This document shows positions 43,501-50,589 of a DNA stretch of 55,036 nucleotides, in pieces (the stretch's first letter is position 1; every line of letters begins with the position of its first letter). The position numbers and the translations under genes were made by a program. Source of the stretch: Opitutus sp. GAS368 (GTDB taxonomy: Bacteria; Verrucomicrobiota; Verrucomicrobiia; Opitutales; Opitutaceae); assembly GCA_945871005.1 (NCBI GenBank), contig CAMBUJ010000003.1, positions 1-55,036 of the forward strand. The letters are read 5' to 3'. The notes under the pieces were generated by a model. It saw only the letters and a program-made list of their open reading frames with translations, was not told where the DNA came from and ran no database searches.

Positions 43501-44029
43501 CGAGAGTAAGCGCACGGTCGGCTTTTTGAGCCAAACCGCCAGTGGTGAAACCCAAGGGCTGAGTTACGGCGGTCAGTTGGCCACCGGTTATGATTTTAAG
43601 GTGGGCAATTATATTATCGGGCCGACCGCTTCGCTCGCCTACGACCACGCCCGGATCGACGGCTTTGGCGAAACCGGCTCTGCCGCCGATTTGAACGTCG
43701 GCCGGCAAAATGCCGATTCATTGGTGACGGCGTTGGGGATCCGGATGAGCCGTCCGTTTTTCTGGAACCGCCTCGGATGGATTCCCGAGGTCAGTTTGGG
43801 CGTCAGCCGGCAGCATTTTAATCCCAACGCGATCACCGCTCAGTTCGCGGCCGGTGGTGACCGCTTTAAGGTCCAGCCGCAGGACGGTGGCGGGGAGTTT
43901 ATCAACCCCGGTGCGAGCCTGACGGTGTTGGGCGGGCAGGGCTGGTCGGTGCGATTGGGTTACAGCTCGATCCTCAGCCCGTCCAGCGCCGAGCACCGCG
44001 TTGATCTGAGTGTGAACGCGGGGTTTTAA
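37562..44029 (+). CDS. Large autotransporter: PATR passenger with C-terminal outer-membrane barrel
   Basis: A 2155-residue type V (autotransporter) protein from the ATG at 37562. It begins with a signal peptide (FRLFAALVVAGLGFAVPSA) and a segment FDWSGATSGNMSGTTANWGG common at PATR protein starts. About ten PATR units follow, for example GANTFTGGVTLNAGTLNINS, GANSYTGTTTVSAGVLNIQ and GLNTYTGATTVSAGTLTLN. Near residue 1500 is a module FADSSGFDWNSATLTVL followed by GLTATQLALFRFLGF and DADGFLAP, matched at the end of the neighbouring 431-residue protein. After a linker, the barrel domain (about 1875-2155) begins VGYFAGASGAFAAVDGTANR and ends in Phe, as required for outer-membrane insertion. The passenger should form a long beta-helix on the cell surface; adhesion or biofilm is a guess. 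Confidence 0.9.
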   Translation: MFNPTPFRLFAALVVAGLGFAVPSARATTFDWSGATSGNMSGTTANWGGTVPTGTDVARFNSSLYTNAPTANANLTLGELLFDAGNTAGVTFGSGSSTLTLNGIAGVGLQLNSGSGAVSTGSAKFALAASQSWQNDSSSALTVGGTITKTGNVSPFTLTVGGAGNTTLSGIISNGGATGTLALVKNDAGALTLSGANTFTGGVTLNAGTLNINSTGSAGTSGPLGNGGTFTINGGIIDNTSGSSKTVANLNPITLAGDFAFSTGAGTSSNNLSLGGAVTMGASRTITTNGSGTLTFSGAIGDGGNTYGLTKTGAGTLTLSGANTFTGGVTIQQGTLKLGNAAGLGGSAGVVSVTSGAVLDLNGQTVVNTNALTLNGTGISNAGSLINSSATQANYAGAVTLGSAGTTIGGAGDIQLNGGVSGSTSLIKVGSGSLLIGAASTYTGDTYVNAGSVVTRLSGTFIGTIYLGEAGSSNAATFQSGSVSQTISNPFGLVAGATGTLGLGTFGGASTPTFTGGVTGTNHLTIVSGTTVTFNTGAIDHAGTLTNTGASISLVIGTSSITNKVTGLIQNKSGSTLQINNANTAFFGDTTVTLGTLNLRNTNSLQNSVLNMNGGTVTFGTSTASAITSVALGGLAGSGNINLNNTLTVPTAVALTIGNSNAANGSGTSPNTLNPTYSGVLSNTNGAASLTKVGSNTQTLAGANTYTGVTTVTGGTLAYTQAGNGGAAGGLGQSSAAAASLLLGNGTTLSYTGSGGSTDRLFTLNGTSAGEGATLDASGSGAITYTATGALAYGTANQTRTLTLGGSNTGANSLAALLADNGSGALSLTKSGVGSWALSGTNSYTGGTTLNAGTLAFTTGGLGTTGTVDFGGNATLQFGAATTTDLSSRLGIANGVTATFDTNGNAVTFASGIGSSGTGALTKAGTGTLTLSGANSYTGTTTVSAGVLNIQHATALGSTAAGTTVSSGAALQLQGGINIGTEALTLSGLGVGGSDGALHNISGSNSYGGALTLAAATRINSDAGTLTLTNTGTLTGSGFDLTLGGSGDIVVDRSIATGVGNLIKDGTGSVTLNAANSFTGTTTISAGTLKLGVANALASTSAIFINNAAGAVLDLNGFDVEIGSLAGGGTAGGGVSLGSTTLTVGGDNSSTTFASNLTGTGGLTKVGTGTFTLTQANAFTGATTVSAGTLAFNAAAALGSTSAINLADTTTLTYTGGTTTFDRDLAVTGGTGFLRNTGGGTLTLSGILTKSGTTLTFAQGLFDVTGTIAGASANSDLVIDGATVTLSHANTYNGPTSLKNGASLTAAVVGALPTATRSALSLDATGSGSSTITFGADQAVASLNGAASSTVDLGAHALTVGTTSGSTAFAGVLSGAGGSLVKDGASALTLTGLNTYTGATTVSAGTLTLNAAGGALAHTSGLTIAGTVSLGAANQIKNTSNLNLNGGTLALNGFDQTLGSLDLNANSTLDLSGSADLVFADSSGFDWNSATLTVLNFSASTNTLRFGTAATGLTATQLALFRFLGFGNSEARIDADGFLAPLSPHYLNSGGTDFVISPAITGTTTVTQSGTASTTLTGANTSTGLASVIQGTLVIGTAAGGNWAGDVTVSGTGTLKGRGTITGAVVLDSAGTYSPGNSPAIQNVGSLTVNSGSFVTIELDGATAGNGAGFHDQIVSAGAVTLNGGTLSGATIFAGSSALAYVPAFGASHTIITGSAITGTFAAYNFAIASNAAGVTWLPEYTATAVNLFAVPDNYATLAGLTPTQTRLGAALQSFRPAQIDHRTATTATGTLFNGLMRLDLAGLRTAYDQLSPEKLTALAAVTFQSSSLLNSSLLTRSAELRRVGPASVSLNGVAVPASAEEFTMETVIEDGVYYQISKAKPKKRVGYFAGASGAFAAVDGTANRLGSFSQTGAGYGGLDYTVNENQSLGLVVSQTLTDTDFAGASGSARTTTSRLGVFHDYHRDGFYLNSSASVGFSSYESKRTVGFLSQTASGETQGLSYGGQLATGYDFKVGNYIIGPTASLAYDHARIDGFGETGSAADLNVGRQNADSLVTALGIRMSRPFFWNRLGWIPEVSLGVSRQHFNPNAITAQFAAGGDRFKVQPQDGGGEFINPGASLTVLGGQGWSVRLGYSSILSPSSAEHRVDLSVNAGF

Positions 44030-44132
44030 GGCCGGGTAGTGGCGGTTCGACGGAATGCCACACAATGGGTGCTGCAGGATCGCAGTCAGACGGTCGGCTC
44101 CGTGACGCATTCCTCTGCAATATTCTATTTCC

Positions 44133-44235
44133 ATGACTACCTCCCTGCTCCGTCGCCGGCATCCTTCTCGGGCTGACGCTCGCCGCCGCGCCCACCGCGC
44201 CGGCGCCGCTGACCGACACGGTCGCGAGAGTTTAA
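44133..44235 (+). pseudogene. Possible remnant of a secreted-protein N-terminus
   Basis: In the convergent gap after the autotransporter gene, ATG ACT ACC TCC CTG CTC is followed, after dropping one base (44151), by codons reading VAGILLGLTLAAAPTAPAPL and a TAA at 44233. That looks like a signal peptide with a frameshift and an early stop. The evidence is thin: short, GC-rich, and no family match. Confidence 0.3.
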
Positions 44236-44256
44236 GCTTTTGGTATAAGCCCGCGC

Positions 44257-45552
44257 TCAGTTGCGCAAAAAGCCATTGTCGAGTTTGCAGCCGCGCCGGC
44301 CGTTGATGGTGATCTGCGCGAGTTGGGCGGCAGTCAGGCCCTTTTCACCGCGAAACTGGATGCTTTTGCCCTGAGCAAAATCGCCGCGGATATCGAGGCG
44401 CGCCTCCGGGGCCCACGTCGCCGCGCTGCTGTCGGCGAAGATCAACTGACCGTCCCGGCCCACGGTGATCGCGCTGGTTGCGGTGAGCGTCAGCACGCCG
44501 AGGGTGTCGGTGTAGGTGCCGGCCGCCAGGGTCCCCCCGCTCAGCTCGATGGGGGCGATGTCGGCGAACACGGCGTCGGCGCCCAGTTCGAGGATGCCGC
44601 CCTCGATCGTGGTGGTCCCGGTGAAGGTGTTGGGCCCGACGAGCACCCAGGTGCCGGTGTTTTTCTTGGTGACGCGGGTGACGTTCTCGCCCGTGCCTAG
44701 GTTGTTGATCTCTTGAGCGAAGGTGTTCGCGCCAGCGTTTTTGCCACCCAGAACCAGCAACCGCGGGCCGATGGTGCCGACGGCGGTTTTACCCCGGCCG
44801 GTGAAACTCAGCGTGCCCGTGCTGTCGTTAATCAGGTGGACGCCGCCGGCGTTGGTGAGGTTGATCAACCGGTCGGTGCTGCCGGGGCGGCTACCACTGT
44901 AACTTAACAATCCCGAAATGTTACCGTTATTAAAGGTGATCGGCGTGTTGCCCGCGCCCAAGGGGCTGGCGGTCCCGCCATTGGCCAGGCTGTTGACCGT
45001 GACGTTCACGCGGCCAATCGCCACCGGGCCGGTGAAGGTGTTGAGCGCGGTGAGCTGAATATTGTTTTTGTACCGGCTGCCGCTCAGGTTGAGGCTGCCG
45101 GTGGCCCCTGGGGATGAATCCTTGATCAGGCCGTTGAGGTTCACCTCGACATCGCTCTCCGGCGGCTGGGTGTGGATTTTCAGCGCGGCTCCGTTCAGGT
45201 CGATGGTTGAAGGGATCGTGATGGCGCTCTCGGGCTGGGCGGTCGGGCTGAACAGGGTCCAGGTCTGGTTTTTTTGCAGTTTGATCTGGGCCACGCGCAA
45301 GGTGTGGGTGCCGCTGGTTTGGGCGGCCGTGCTCAGGCCGCCGGCGCCGAGGTTCAAGGTGACGTTGCCGTCAACGGTGAGCCCGCTGGCGGAGGTCAGC
45401 TCGAGGCCGTCGAGCACCTGGTCAGTCTTAAAGGTGTTTTTGGTGGCGAGGGCGAGGTTGGCTGCGCAGGCAATAGGGCTGAGCGAGACGCAGGCGAACA
45501 GGAGTGCGGTGCTGGACAGACGCAGGCGAGGGGCAGGTTTGGCGGTAGGCAT
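44257..45552 (-). CDS. Secreted PATR-repeat protein without a C-terminal anchor
   Basis: A 431-residue protein with a signal peptide (STALLFACVSLSPIACA). Its body is beta-strand-rich, with at least one clear PATR unit (GPNTFTGTTTIEGGILELGA) and segments such as GSRPGSTDRLINLTNAGGVH and GGKNAGANTFAQEINNLG that resemble the PEP-CTERM protein nearby. The end (LIFADSSAATWAPEARLDI, GLTAAQLAQITINGRRG, LDNGFLRN) matches an internal module of the 2155-residue autotransporter. It stops there, with no barrel, PEP-CTERM or calcium-loop module. It may be released, depend on another anchor, or be truncated. It lies 163 bp downstream of the LacI gene on the same strand. Confidence 0.82.
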   Translation of the reverse strand: MPTAKPAPRLRLSSTALLFACVSLSPIACAANLALATKNTFKTDQVLDGLELTSASGLTVDGNVTLNLGAGGLSTAAQTSGTHTLRVAQIKLQKNQTWTLFSPTAQPESAITIPSTIDLNGAALKIHTQPPESDVEVNLNGLIKDSSPGATGSLNLSGSRYKNNIQLTALNTFTGPVAIGRVNVTVNSLANGGTASPLGAGNTPITFNNGNISGLLSYSGSRPGSTDRLINLTNAGGVHLINDSTGTLSFTGRGKTAVGTIGPRLLVLGGKNAGANTFAQEINNLGTGENVTRVTKKNTGTWVLVGPNTFTGTTTIEGGILELGADAVFADIAPIELSGGTLAAGTYTDTLGVLTLTATSAITVGRDGQLIFADSSAATWAPEARLDIRGDFAQGKSIQFRGEKGLTAAQLAQITINGRRGCKLDNGFLRN

Positions 45553-45715
45553 AAAAAGAGCGTTTTAAGGGGGAGGGTTGGCGGCCAATGCGGGCGCGGC
45601 CAAGGGCGATGCTCTTTATCGGCCCAACACCTGCGAAACTAAAGGCAGGCTTAACTCGAACATTAGAATGGGTGCTTCACGGAAGCGGCGCGGCGCCGTG
45701 CTCCTGAGCGCAACC

Positions 45716-46729
45716 TTACCGGCTCGTTTCCTGCAAGATACCGTCCACCGAGATGGTCAGCGGGTTGGCCGGCACGCCCTTTTCATTGCGGTGGAGCATT
45801 CCCACCAGGATGTCCACGGTGTGGTGGCCGATTTCCTGCCAGCATTCATTGATGTTCCAACTCGTATCCGCTTTGGCCCCCAAGGGCGGGCGGGGCACTC
45901 CGATCATCACCTCCTCGGGTATGCGCACGCCGGCGTTTTTCAGGGTGCTGACGTAGTCGGTGGGATGGGGCAGAATCAACACGTCGGGCTGGTGTTGACG
46001 GAACCAGTTCAGAAATGCGGGGCCATCGAAGGGCTGTTGCACCAAGGGCGGGATGATCCCGGCGGGATCGCCCTGCTCATATTGCAAGCCAACAAAGGTG
46101 TGAAACCAGTTCTGGTTGATTGCTTGGCGATGCGCTTTGAGCGCCAGCCCGGGTCGACGATAACCCAAGCTGTGGAATTTCTGACAGAGCACGCGCATGT
46201 TATGGGCCTGGTGCGTGACGATTCGGTGCAGGCGCGGGGCGACCAGCGTATGGCTGGGGGTCACCGCGGAAAACCACGGCCACTCAAATTCGACGGAGTT
46301 TTGATCCCAATCAAGGGGTGAGATGATCACGCCCTGGATGCCGCGGGCGCGCAGGATTCGGCTGCATTGGGGCAGGGACATTCCCGAGTGGACCGGGTGG
46401 AACGACTCCAGTTTCCATCCTAGTTGTTGGGCCCGCTCAAAGGCACCTTTCCAGAGTTCCGTGTATGACTCGCGAGCTCCGCCGGCGTTGGGCCACATAT
46501 CGACCCAGGCCAGCACCCCATGTTTGACCTGCAGGTGGTTGTTGGTGCGGTAGGCGATCAAAGCGGAGAGCATCGGGTCGCGTACGTAGCCCATTTCCGC
46601 CGCGACGTCCTTGATGCGCTGGCGGGTGGCTTCCGGCAGGCTCGGGTGATCTTTAAGCGCGAGCGAAACCGTCGTGAAATGCACCCCGGCTTTGGCGGCG
46701 ATCATTTTGAGGGTAATCCGGATCGGCAT
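45716..46729 (-). CDS. LacI-family transcriptional regulator
   Basis: A 337-residue DNA-binding regulator. The N-terminal helix-turn-helix is ITLKMIAAKAGVHFTTVSLA followed by the hinge region LKDHPSLPEATRQRIKDVA and GYVRDPMLSALIAYR, a variant I associate with Verrucomicrobiota. The rest is a periplasmic-binding-protein-like sensor domain: IQGVIISPLDWDQNSVEFEW, YRRPGLALKAHRQAIN, PDVLILPHPTDYVSTLKNAG and VDILVGMLHRNEKG. Such proteins usually sense sugars or sugar phosphates. It is divergent from the PEP-CTERM gene across about 400 bp and upstream of the anchorless PATR gene, so either or both may be its targets. No classic LacI operator palindrome was obvious. Confidence 0.9.
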   Translation of the reverse strand: MPIRITLKMIAAKAGVHFTTVSLALKDHPSLPEATRQRIKDVAAEMGYVRDPMLSALIAYRTNNHLQVKHGVLAWVDMWPNAGGARESYTELWKGAFERAQQLGWKLESFHPVHSGMSLPQCSRILRARGIQGVIISPLDWDQNSVEFEWPWFSAVTPSHTLVAPRLHRIVTHQAHNMRVLCQKFHSLGYRRPGLALKAHRQAINQNWFHTFVGLQYEQGDPAGIIPPLVQQPFDGPAFLNWFRQHQPDVLILPHPTDYVSTLKNAGVRIPEEVMIGVPRPPLGAKADTSWNINECWQEIGHHTVDILVGMLHRNEKGVPANPLTISVDGILQETSR

Positions 46730-47135
46730 AAAACGAGGCCTACCGTGGCTTACGCACTAGTTGGATCAAGCCTGTATTCCGCTTGGCACGGGGCCTGACT
46801 TGAGGTCGGGGTTGAACCACAAAAAAACGGCAGACCCGAACGTTGGCCGGGGCAGTGGGCGAGCCGTCGAGCCGGTAAACCACTAATGGAAACGGATGGG
46901 CATTCATTATTCAACGCCACCTGCCGCAGGTGGTTTTCGGGTCTTTTCGTGGTGTTCATGGGCAAAAACCGGCCACCGGACGCGGCCGTTCTTATGTTAG
47001 GGTAATGGGGGGCTTTAGTTTTTGCGGACCCGGGCGCTAAGGCTGGGGCGTGAAATTTCATCCCGTTTACCTCACTGCCGCCCTCCGGCGTTAAAACCGC
47101 GTCCACCGCCATCCACGTCCCTTAATACTTTCATT
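46730..47135. promoter_or_regulatory. Divergent intergenic region between lacI-type gene and PEP-CTERM gene
   Basis: This 406-bp gap must hold promoters for both divergent genes. It contains the symmetric element at 46917-46933 and a CACGAAAA-type short repeat just right of it (on the minus strand), also seen at 50386-50402. The remainder shows no obvious operator. Confidence 0.45.
46917..46937. promoter_or_regulatory. Perfect palindrome CCACCTGCcGCAGGTGG followed by TTTT
   Basis: Arms of 8 bp around a single central C, followed by TTTT on the plus strand. In a divergent promoter region next to a LacI-family gene it could be an operator. The single-base loop makes an RNA terminator unlikely, since a hairpin would have to open some pairs. 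Confidence 0.4.
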
Positions 47136-49895
47136 ATGACGACCAAAACACAGCACTCGATCCACCCCAAGAGCCTGAAATTAGCCAGTTCCGCCCTCCT
47201 GCTGGCCCTCAGCCAGCTCAGCCCGTCGGCGTTTGCCGCCAATCAGTTTTTCAGCAATGCCGCTGGCCCCTTGAGCTGGGACACCGTCACGGCGAACTGG
47301 GGTGCGCTAACGACCGGGCCTTACTCCTCGACTTGGACCAGCGGTAACACCGCCGTTTTTGAAGGCACCAGCGGCACGGTAAATGTCTCGGGGGGCTCCA
47401 GCCCGACCGTCGGAGGCATGAAATTTAATGTGACCGGTTACACCTTGAGTGGCGGCACGATCAACTTGACCGGCGCGACCGTGATCATCGATGAAGGGGT
47501 CGCCTCCACGGTTACGACGATCGACTCCGTGCTGGCGGGCAGCTCCAATTTACGGATCACCCGAAACGGGGCCAACGCCCGCGGCATGATCGTCCTCGGT
47601 GGGGCGAATGCCTTTACCGGGTCATTCCAGACCGACAGCTCGGTGATTTCGATCAACACCATCGCCAATGCCGGGGTGGCCAGTTCCTTGGGTGCTGGCA
47701 ACCTCACCAAGTCGGTCCTTATCGGCACCGGTGGATCGTTTGGCCAAATCACCTACACCGGCACGGGCGGCAGCACCGACCGCGCCTGGCAACTCGGAGG
47801 CACTGGCGGCGGTGTTATCTCCAACATGGGTTTGGGCGCGATTGCCCTCAACCACACCGGCACGGTCGTCACTGGCACCACCGCGGGTAATCGTGGTTTA
47901 ACGCTCCGTGGTGACAACACGGGCGACAACAGCTTCGCCGGCCTGCTCTCCAATATGAGCGGTTTCACGACCTCTTTTTCCAAACAAGACGCAGGCACTT
48001 GGATACTGGCTAATGAGAACAATAGCTACACCGGCGTAACGAACATCAACGCCGGCACGTTAAAAGTCTCCTCACTGGCCAATGGCGGCAGCAACAGCAG
48101 CATCGGCGCTTCCACCAACGCCGCCTCGAACGTGCTCATCGGTAACACCGCCACGCTGCAATACACGGGTTCAGGCGCCACCACGGACCGCCTGTTTACG
48201 ATCAACGGCACCCTCGCCGGCAACGGCGTGACCCTCGATGCCTCGGGCACCGGAGCGATCACCTTCAGCAACGTCGGCTCGCTCGGCTACGGCACGAACA
48301 ACCAGACGCGCACCTTGAGCCTGACCGGCACCAATACCGGCGCCAATACCTTGGCCGCCACCCTGGCCAACAACGGATCGGGGGCCTTGTCGGTAACGAA
48401 ATCGGGCGACGGCGCTTGGATCCTCTCCGGCACCAACACCTACACCGGCGCGACCACCGTCAATGCGGGCAAGCTCCAGGCCGGCAGCACGGCGGCGTTT
48501 GGCACCAACTCCGCCTTGACCCTCGCCGATGTGGCAGGGGCGAGTTTGGACCTGAACAACTTTAACAACACGATCGGTGCGTTGGCGGGCGGCGGGGTCA
48601 ACGGCGGCAATGTTACCCTCGGCAGCGCCACCCTCTCGGTAGGCGGGCTGAACACCTCGACGAGCTTCGGTGGCAACATATCCGGCACGGGTGGCCTGAC
48701 CAAGACCGGCACCGGCACCCTGACCCTCGCTGGCACCAACAACGCCTACAGCGGCGGCACGGTCATCAATGGGGGCGCAATCGCCATCAGCGCCGCCAAC
48801 CAACTGGGCACCGCCACCAGCAACTTCCTTACCTTCACGGGCAGTGGCACCGTCGATACGACCGCCGCGATGGTGTTGCCGAGCACCGGCACGATTACCG
48901 TAAACGCGGGTCAAACGGCGACCCTCCGCAATCGGTCCGCCACCGCCACGACCTTGGAATTTGCCGGAAAGATCACCGGCGATGGTTCGGTGGTCCGCGG
49001 ACAAACCCTGATCAATGGTTCTATCGTCCGCTTCAGCAACGATGCCAACGACTACACCGGTGATTTCAAGCAAGCCAACCAGACCACCGAATTCACGTCG
49101 GTGGCCAATGCCGGCGTCGCGAGCGCGCTCGGCGCAGGCACGACCGCCTTTGCAACATCCTTCGGCACAATTTCGTCCGGAAGCACGCTGCGTTATACCG
49201 GCACCGGCAACTCAAGCACCAACCGGGCGATCGATTGGCAGGGCACCACCGCCTTCCTCATTGTGCAGAACACTGGCACGGGGACGGTGCAATACTTGGC
49301 GACCAGCGCACTTAAATCGGGTAGCGGCAACGCTGGTTTTACTTTAGGCGGATCGAACACGGGGGCCAACGTGTTTGCCCAAGTCATCAACGACAACGGG
49401 GGCACGACCACGTTGACCAAGTCAGACTTGGGCACGTGGTCGGTAACCGGCGCCAACACCTACAGCGGCGGCACCACCATCAGCGCCGGCACGCTGGCGA
49501 CCGGTGCCACCGGCAGCTTTGGCAGCGGTAACGTCACGATTTCGGCGGCGACGGGAAGTCTCACCCTCGGCAACGCCACCTCGATCGCCGACACCGCCAC
49601 CCTGAGTCTCTTTAGCGGTTCGTCGCTGTTCCTTGACTTTAACGGCAACGAGCAGGTCGGTGGCTTAACCGTCGCCGGTACCGCGTTGGCTCTTAACGAC
49701 GTGGCTTCGAGTGCGAATTTTAACACCAACCTGTTCAGCGCCGCCGACCTGATCGCCAAAGGTTTCGTCAATGCTTCTGGCACCGGTCTCCTCCAGGTGG
49801 GAGCCTCCGCCGTCCCCGAGCCGTCGACCTACGCCGCCTTGGCCGGTCTGGGCATCTTGGGCTACGCGGTTTTACGCCGCCGCAAGACGAGCTAA
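47136..49895 (+). CDS. PATR-repeat protein with PEP-CTERM sorting signal
   Basis: A 919-residue secreted protein from the ATG at 47136; the frame is open to 47022 but the added residues are basic and proline-rich. A signal peptide (LASSALLLALSQLSPSAFAA) is followed by FFSNAAGPLSWDTVTANWGA and a run of PATR units such as NNSYTGVTNINAGTLKVSSL, GTNTYTGATTVNAGKLQAGS and ANTYSGGTTISAGTLATGAT. The C-terminus is a textbook PEP-CTERM: VPEPSTYAALAGLGILGYAV, then RRRKTS. By family knowledge this is recognised by an exosortase (EpsH/XrtA type) during export, often together with exopolysaccharide production. No exosortase is in this window. A strong terminator follows at 49956-50020. Confidence 0.92.
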   Translation: MTTKTQHSIHPKSLKLASSALLLALSQLSPSAFAANQFFSNAAGPLSWDTVTANWGALTTGPYSSTWTSGNTAVFEGTSGTVNVSGGSSPTVGGMKFNVTGYTLSGGTINLTGATVIIDEGVASTVTTIDSVLAGSSNLRITRNGANARGMIVLGGANAFTGSFQTDSSVISINTIANAGVASSLGAGNLTKSVLIGTGGSFGQITYTGTGGSTDRAWQLGGTGGGVISNMGLGAIALNHTGTVVTGTTAGNRGLTLRGDNTGDNSFAGLLSNMSGFTTSFSKQDAGTWILANENNSYTGVTNINAGTLKVSSLANGGSNSSIGASTNAASNVLIGNTATLQYTGSGATTDRLFTINGTLAGNGVTLDASGTGAITFSNVGSLGYGTNNQTRTLSLTGTNTGANTLAATLANNGSGALSVTKSGDGAWILSGTNTYTGATTVNAGKLQAGSTAAFGTNSALTLADVAGASLDLNNFNNTIGALAGGGVNGGNVTLGSATLSVGGLNTSTSFGGNISGTGGLTKTGTGTLTLAGTNNAYSGGTVINGGAIAISAANQLGTATSNFLTFTGSGTVDTTAAMVLPSTGTITVNAGQTATLRNRSATATTLEFAGKITGDGSVVRGQTLINGSIVRFSNDANDYTGDFKQANQTTEFTSVANAGVASALGAGTTAFATSFGTISSGSTLRYTGTGNSSTNRAIDWQGTTAFLIVQNTGTGTVQYLATSALKSGSGNAGFTLGGSNTGANVFAQVINDNGGTTTLTKSDLGTWSVTGANTYSGGTTISAGTLATGATGSFGSGNVTISAATGSLTLGNATSIADTATLSLFSGSSLFLDFNGNEQVGGLTVAGTALALNDVASSANFNTNLFSAADLIAKGFVNASGTGLLQVGASAVPEPSTYAALAGLGILGYAVLRRRKTS

Positions 49896-49955
49896 AAAGC
49901 TGATAGATAAGAGCTAAAGGTTGAGTATTAGGGGCTGGGAGCTCACAGAAAATCC

Positions 49956-50020
49956 AACGGGAGCCGGGAGGTTTGGCGATGTGACCCATCGCTGAGGTCC
50001 TCCTTGGCTCCCGTTTTTTT
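49956..50020 (+). terminator. Rho-independent terminator of the PEP-CTERM gene
   Basis: A long stem begins AACGGGAGCC-GGGAGG (49956-49971) and closes with CCTCC-TT-GGCTCCCG (49999-50013), followed by seven T. An inner stem GCGATG/CATCGC caps it. It lies 60 nt past the stop codon and is the clearest terminator in the window. Confidence 0.85.
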
Positions 50021-50149
50021 GTATAATGGGCGGTGCTCGCGGGGGCGTGGCTTTTTAGGCGCGAAATCAGGGCTGGTGTACGCTCCGTTTCCGTGATCGA
50101 CCGCATACCTGGTTTGATCGGAGCTGCGACGGCCTCCAGGGTGGGTTAA

Positions 50150-50350
50150 CTGGGGGGAGACCGCTTTGGGGCGGGTGGGGTGGGCTTTACGGTGAAGCCG
50201 CAGGCGGTGGGCAGTGAGTTTGTTAATCCCGGCGTGAGCCTGACCGCGATTCTGACGAAGGGCTGGTCGGTGCGGCTGAGTTATGACGGAATTATAAACA
50301 ACGAGACCGCCGACCACCGGTTTAATCTCAACGTGGGTAGGGAGTTTTGA
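50150..50350 (+). pseudogene. Remnant of an autotransporter barrel C-terminus
   Basis: In one frame, starting just after an in-frame TAA (50147-50149), I read GGDRFGAGG, GFTVKPQAVGSEFVNPGVSL, TAILTKGWSVRLSYDGIINN, ETADHRFNLNVGREF and a TGA. It aligns with the last 60 or so residues of the 2155-residue autotransporter (GGDRFKVQPQDGGGEFINPG through DLSVNAGF), including the terminal Phe. Nothing upstream continues the barrel. It is therefore the tail of a deleted or recombined autotransporter gene left behind the PEP-CTERM gene. Confidence 0.75.
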
Positions 50351-50589
50351 TGGGGCCGTGCCCGCAGGAGTTGCCCACGAAACACACGAAATGACACGAA
50401 AGGCGGAATCGGAATATAAGGCAGGTTGTTAACCCCTCAGGGTCACGAATAGGCACTGATATAGGAAATCGGGATTTATTGAAAATAACAGAACCGGCCA
50501 GACCTCTTTGGTTTAGCCGGTAGCTCGGGCGTGCGGGCGTTGGCTTTCAGCGCGGGTGAGACTTTTATACGTTTGAACGCGAAGGGGTG
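50351..50589. other. Short non-coding gap with degenerate repeats
   Basis: It holds tandem CACGAAA-type heptamers (50386-50402) and a sequence at 50565-50582 that resembles 37194-37212. No gene or terminator is convincing. The heparinase-like gene ends at its right border. Confidence 0.45.
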
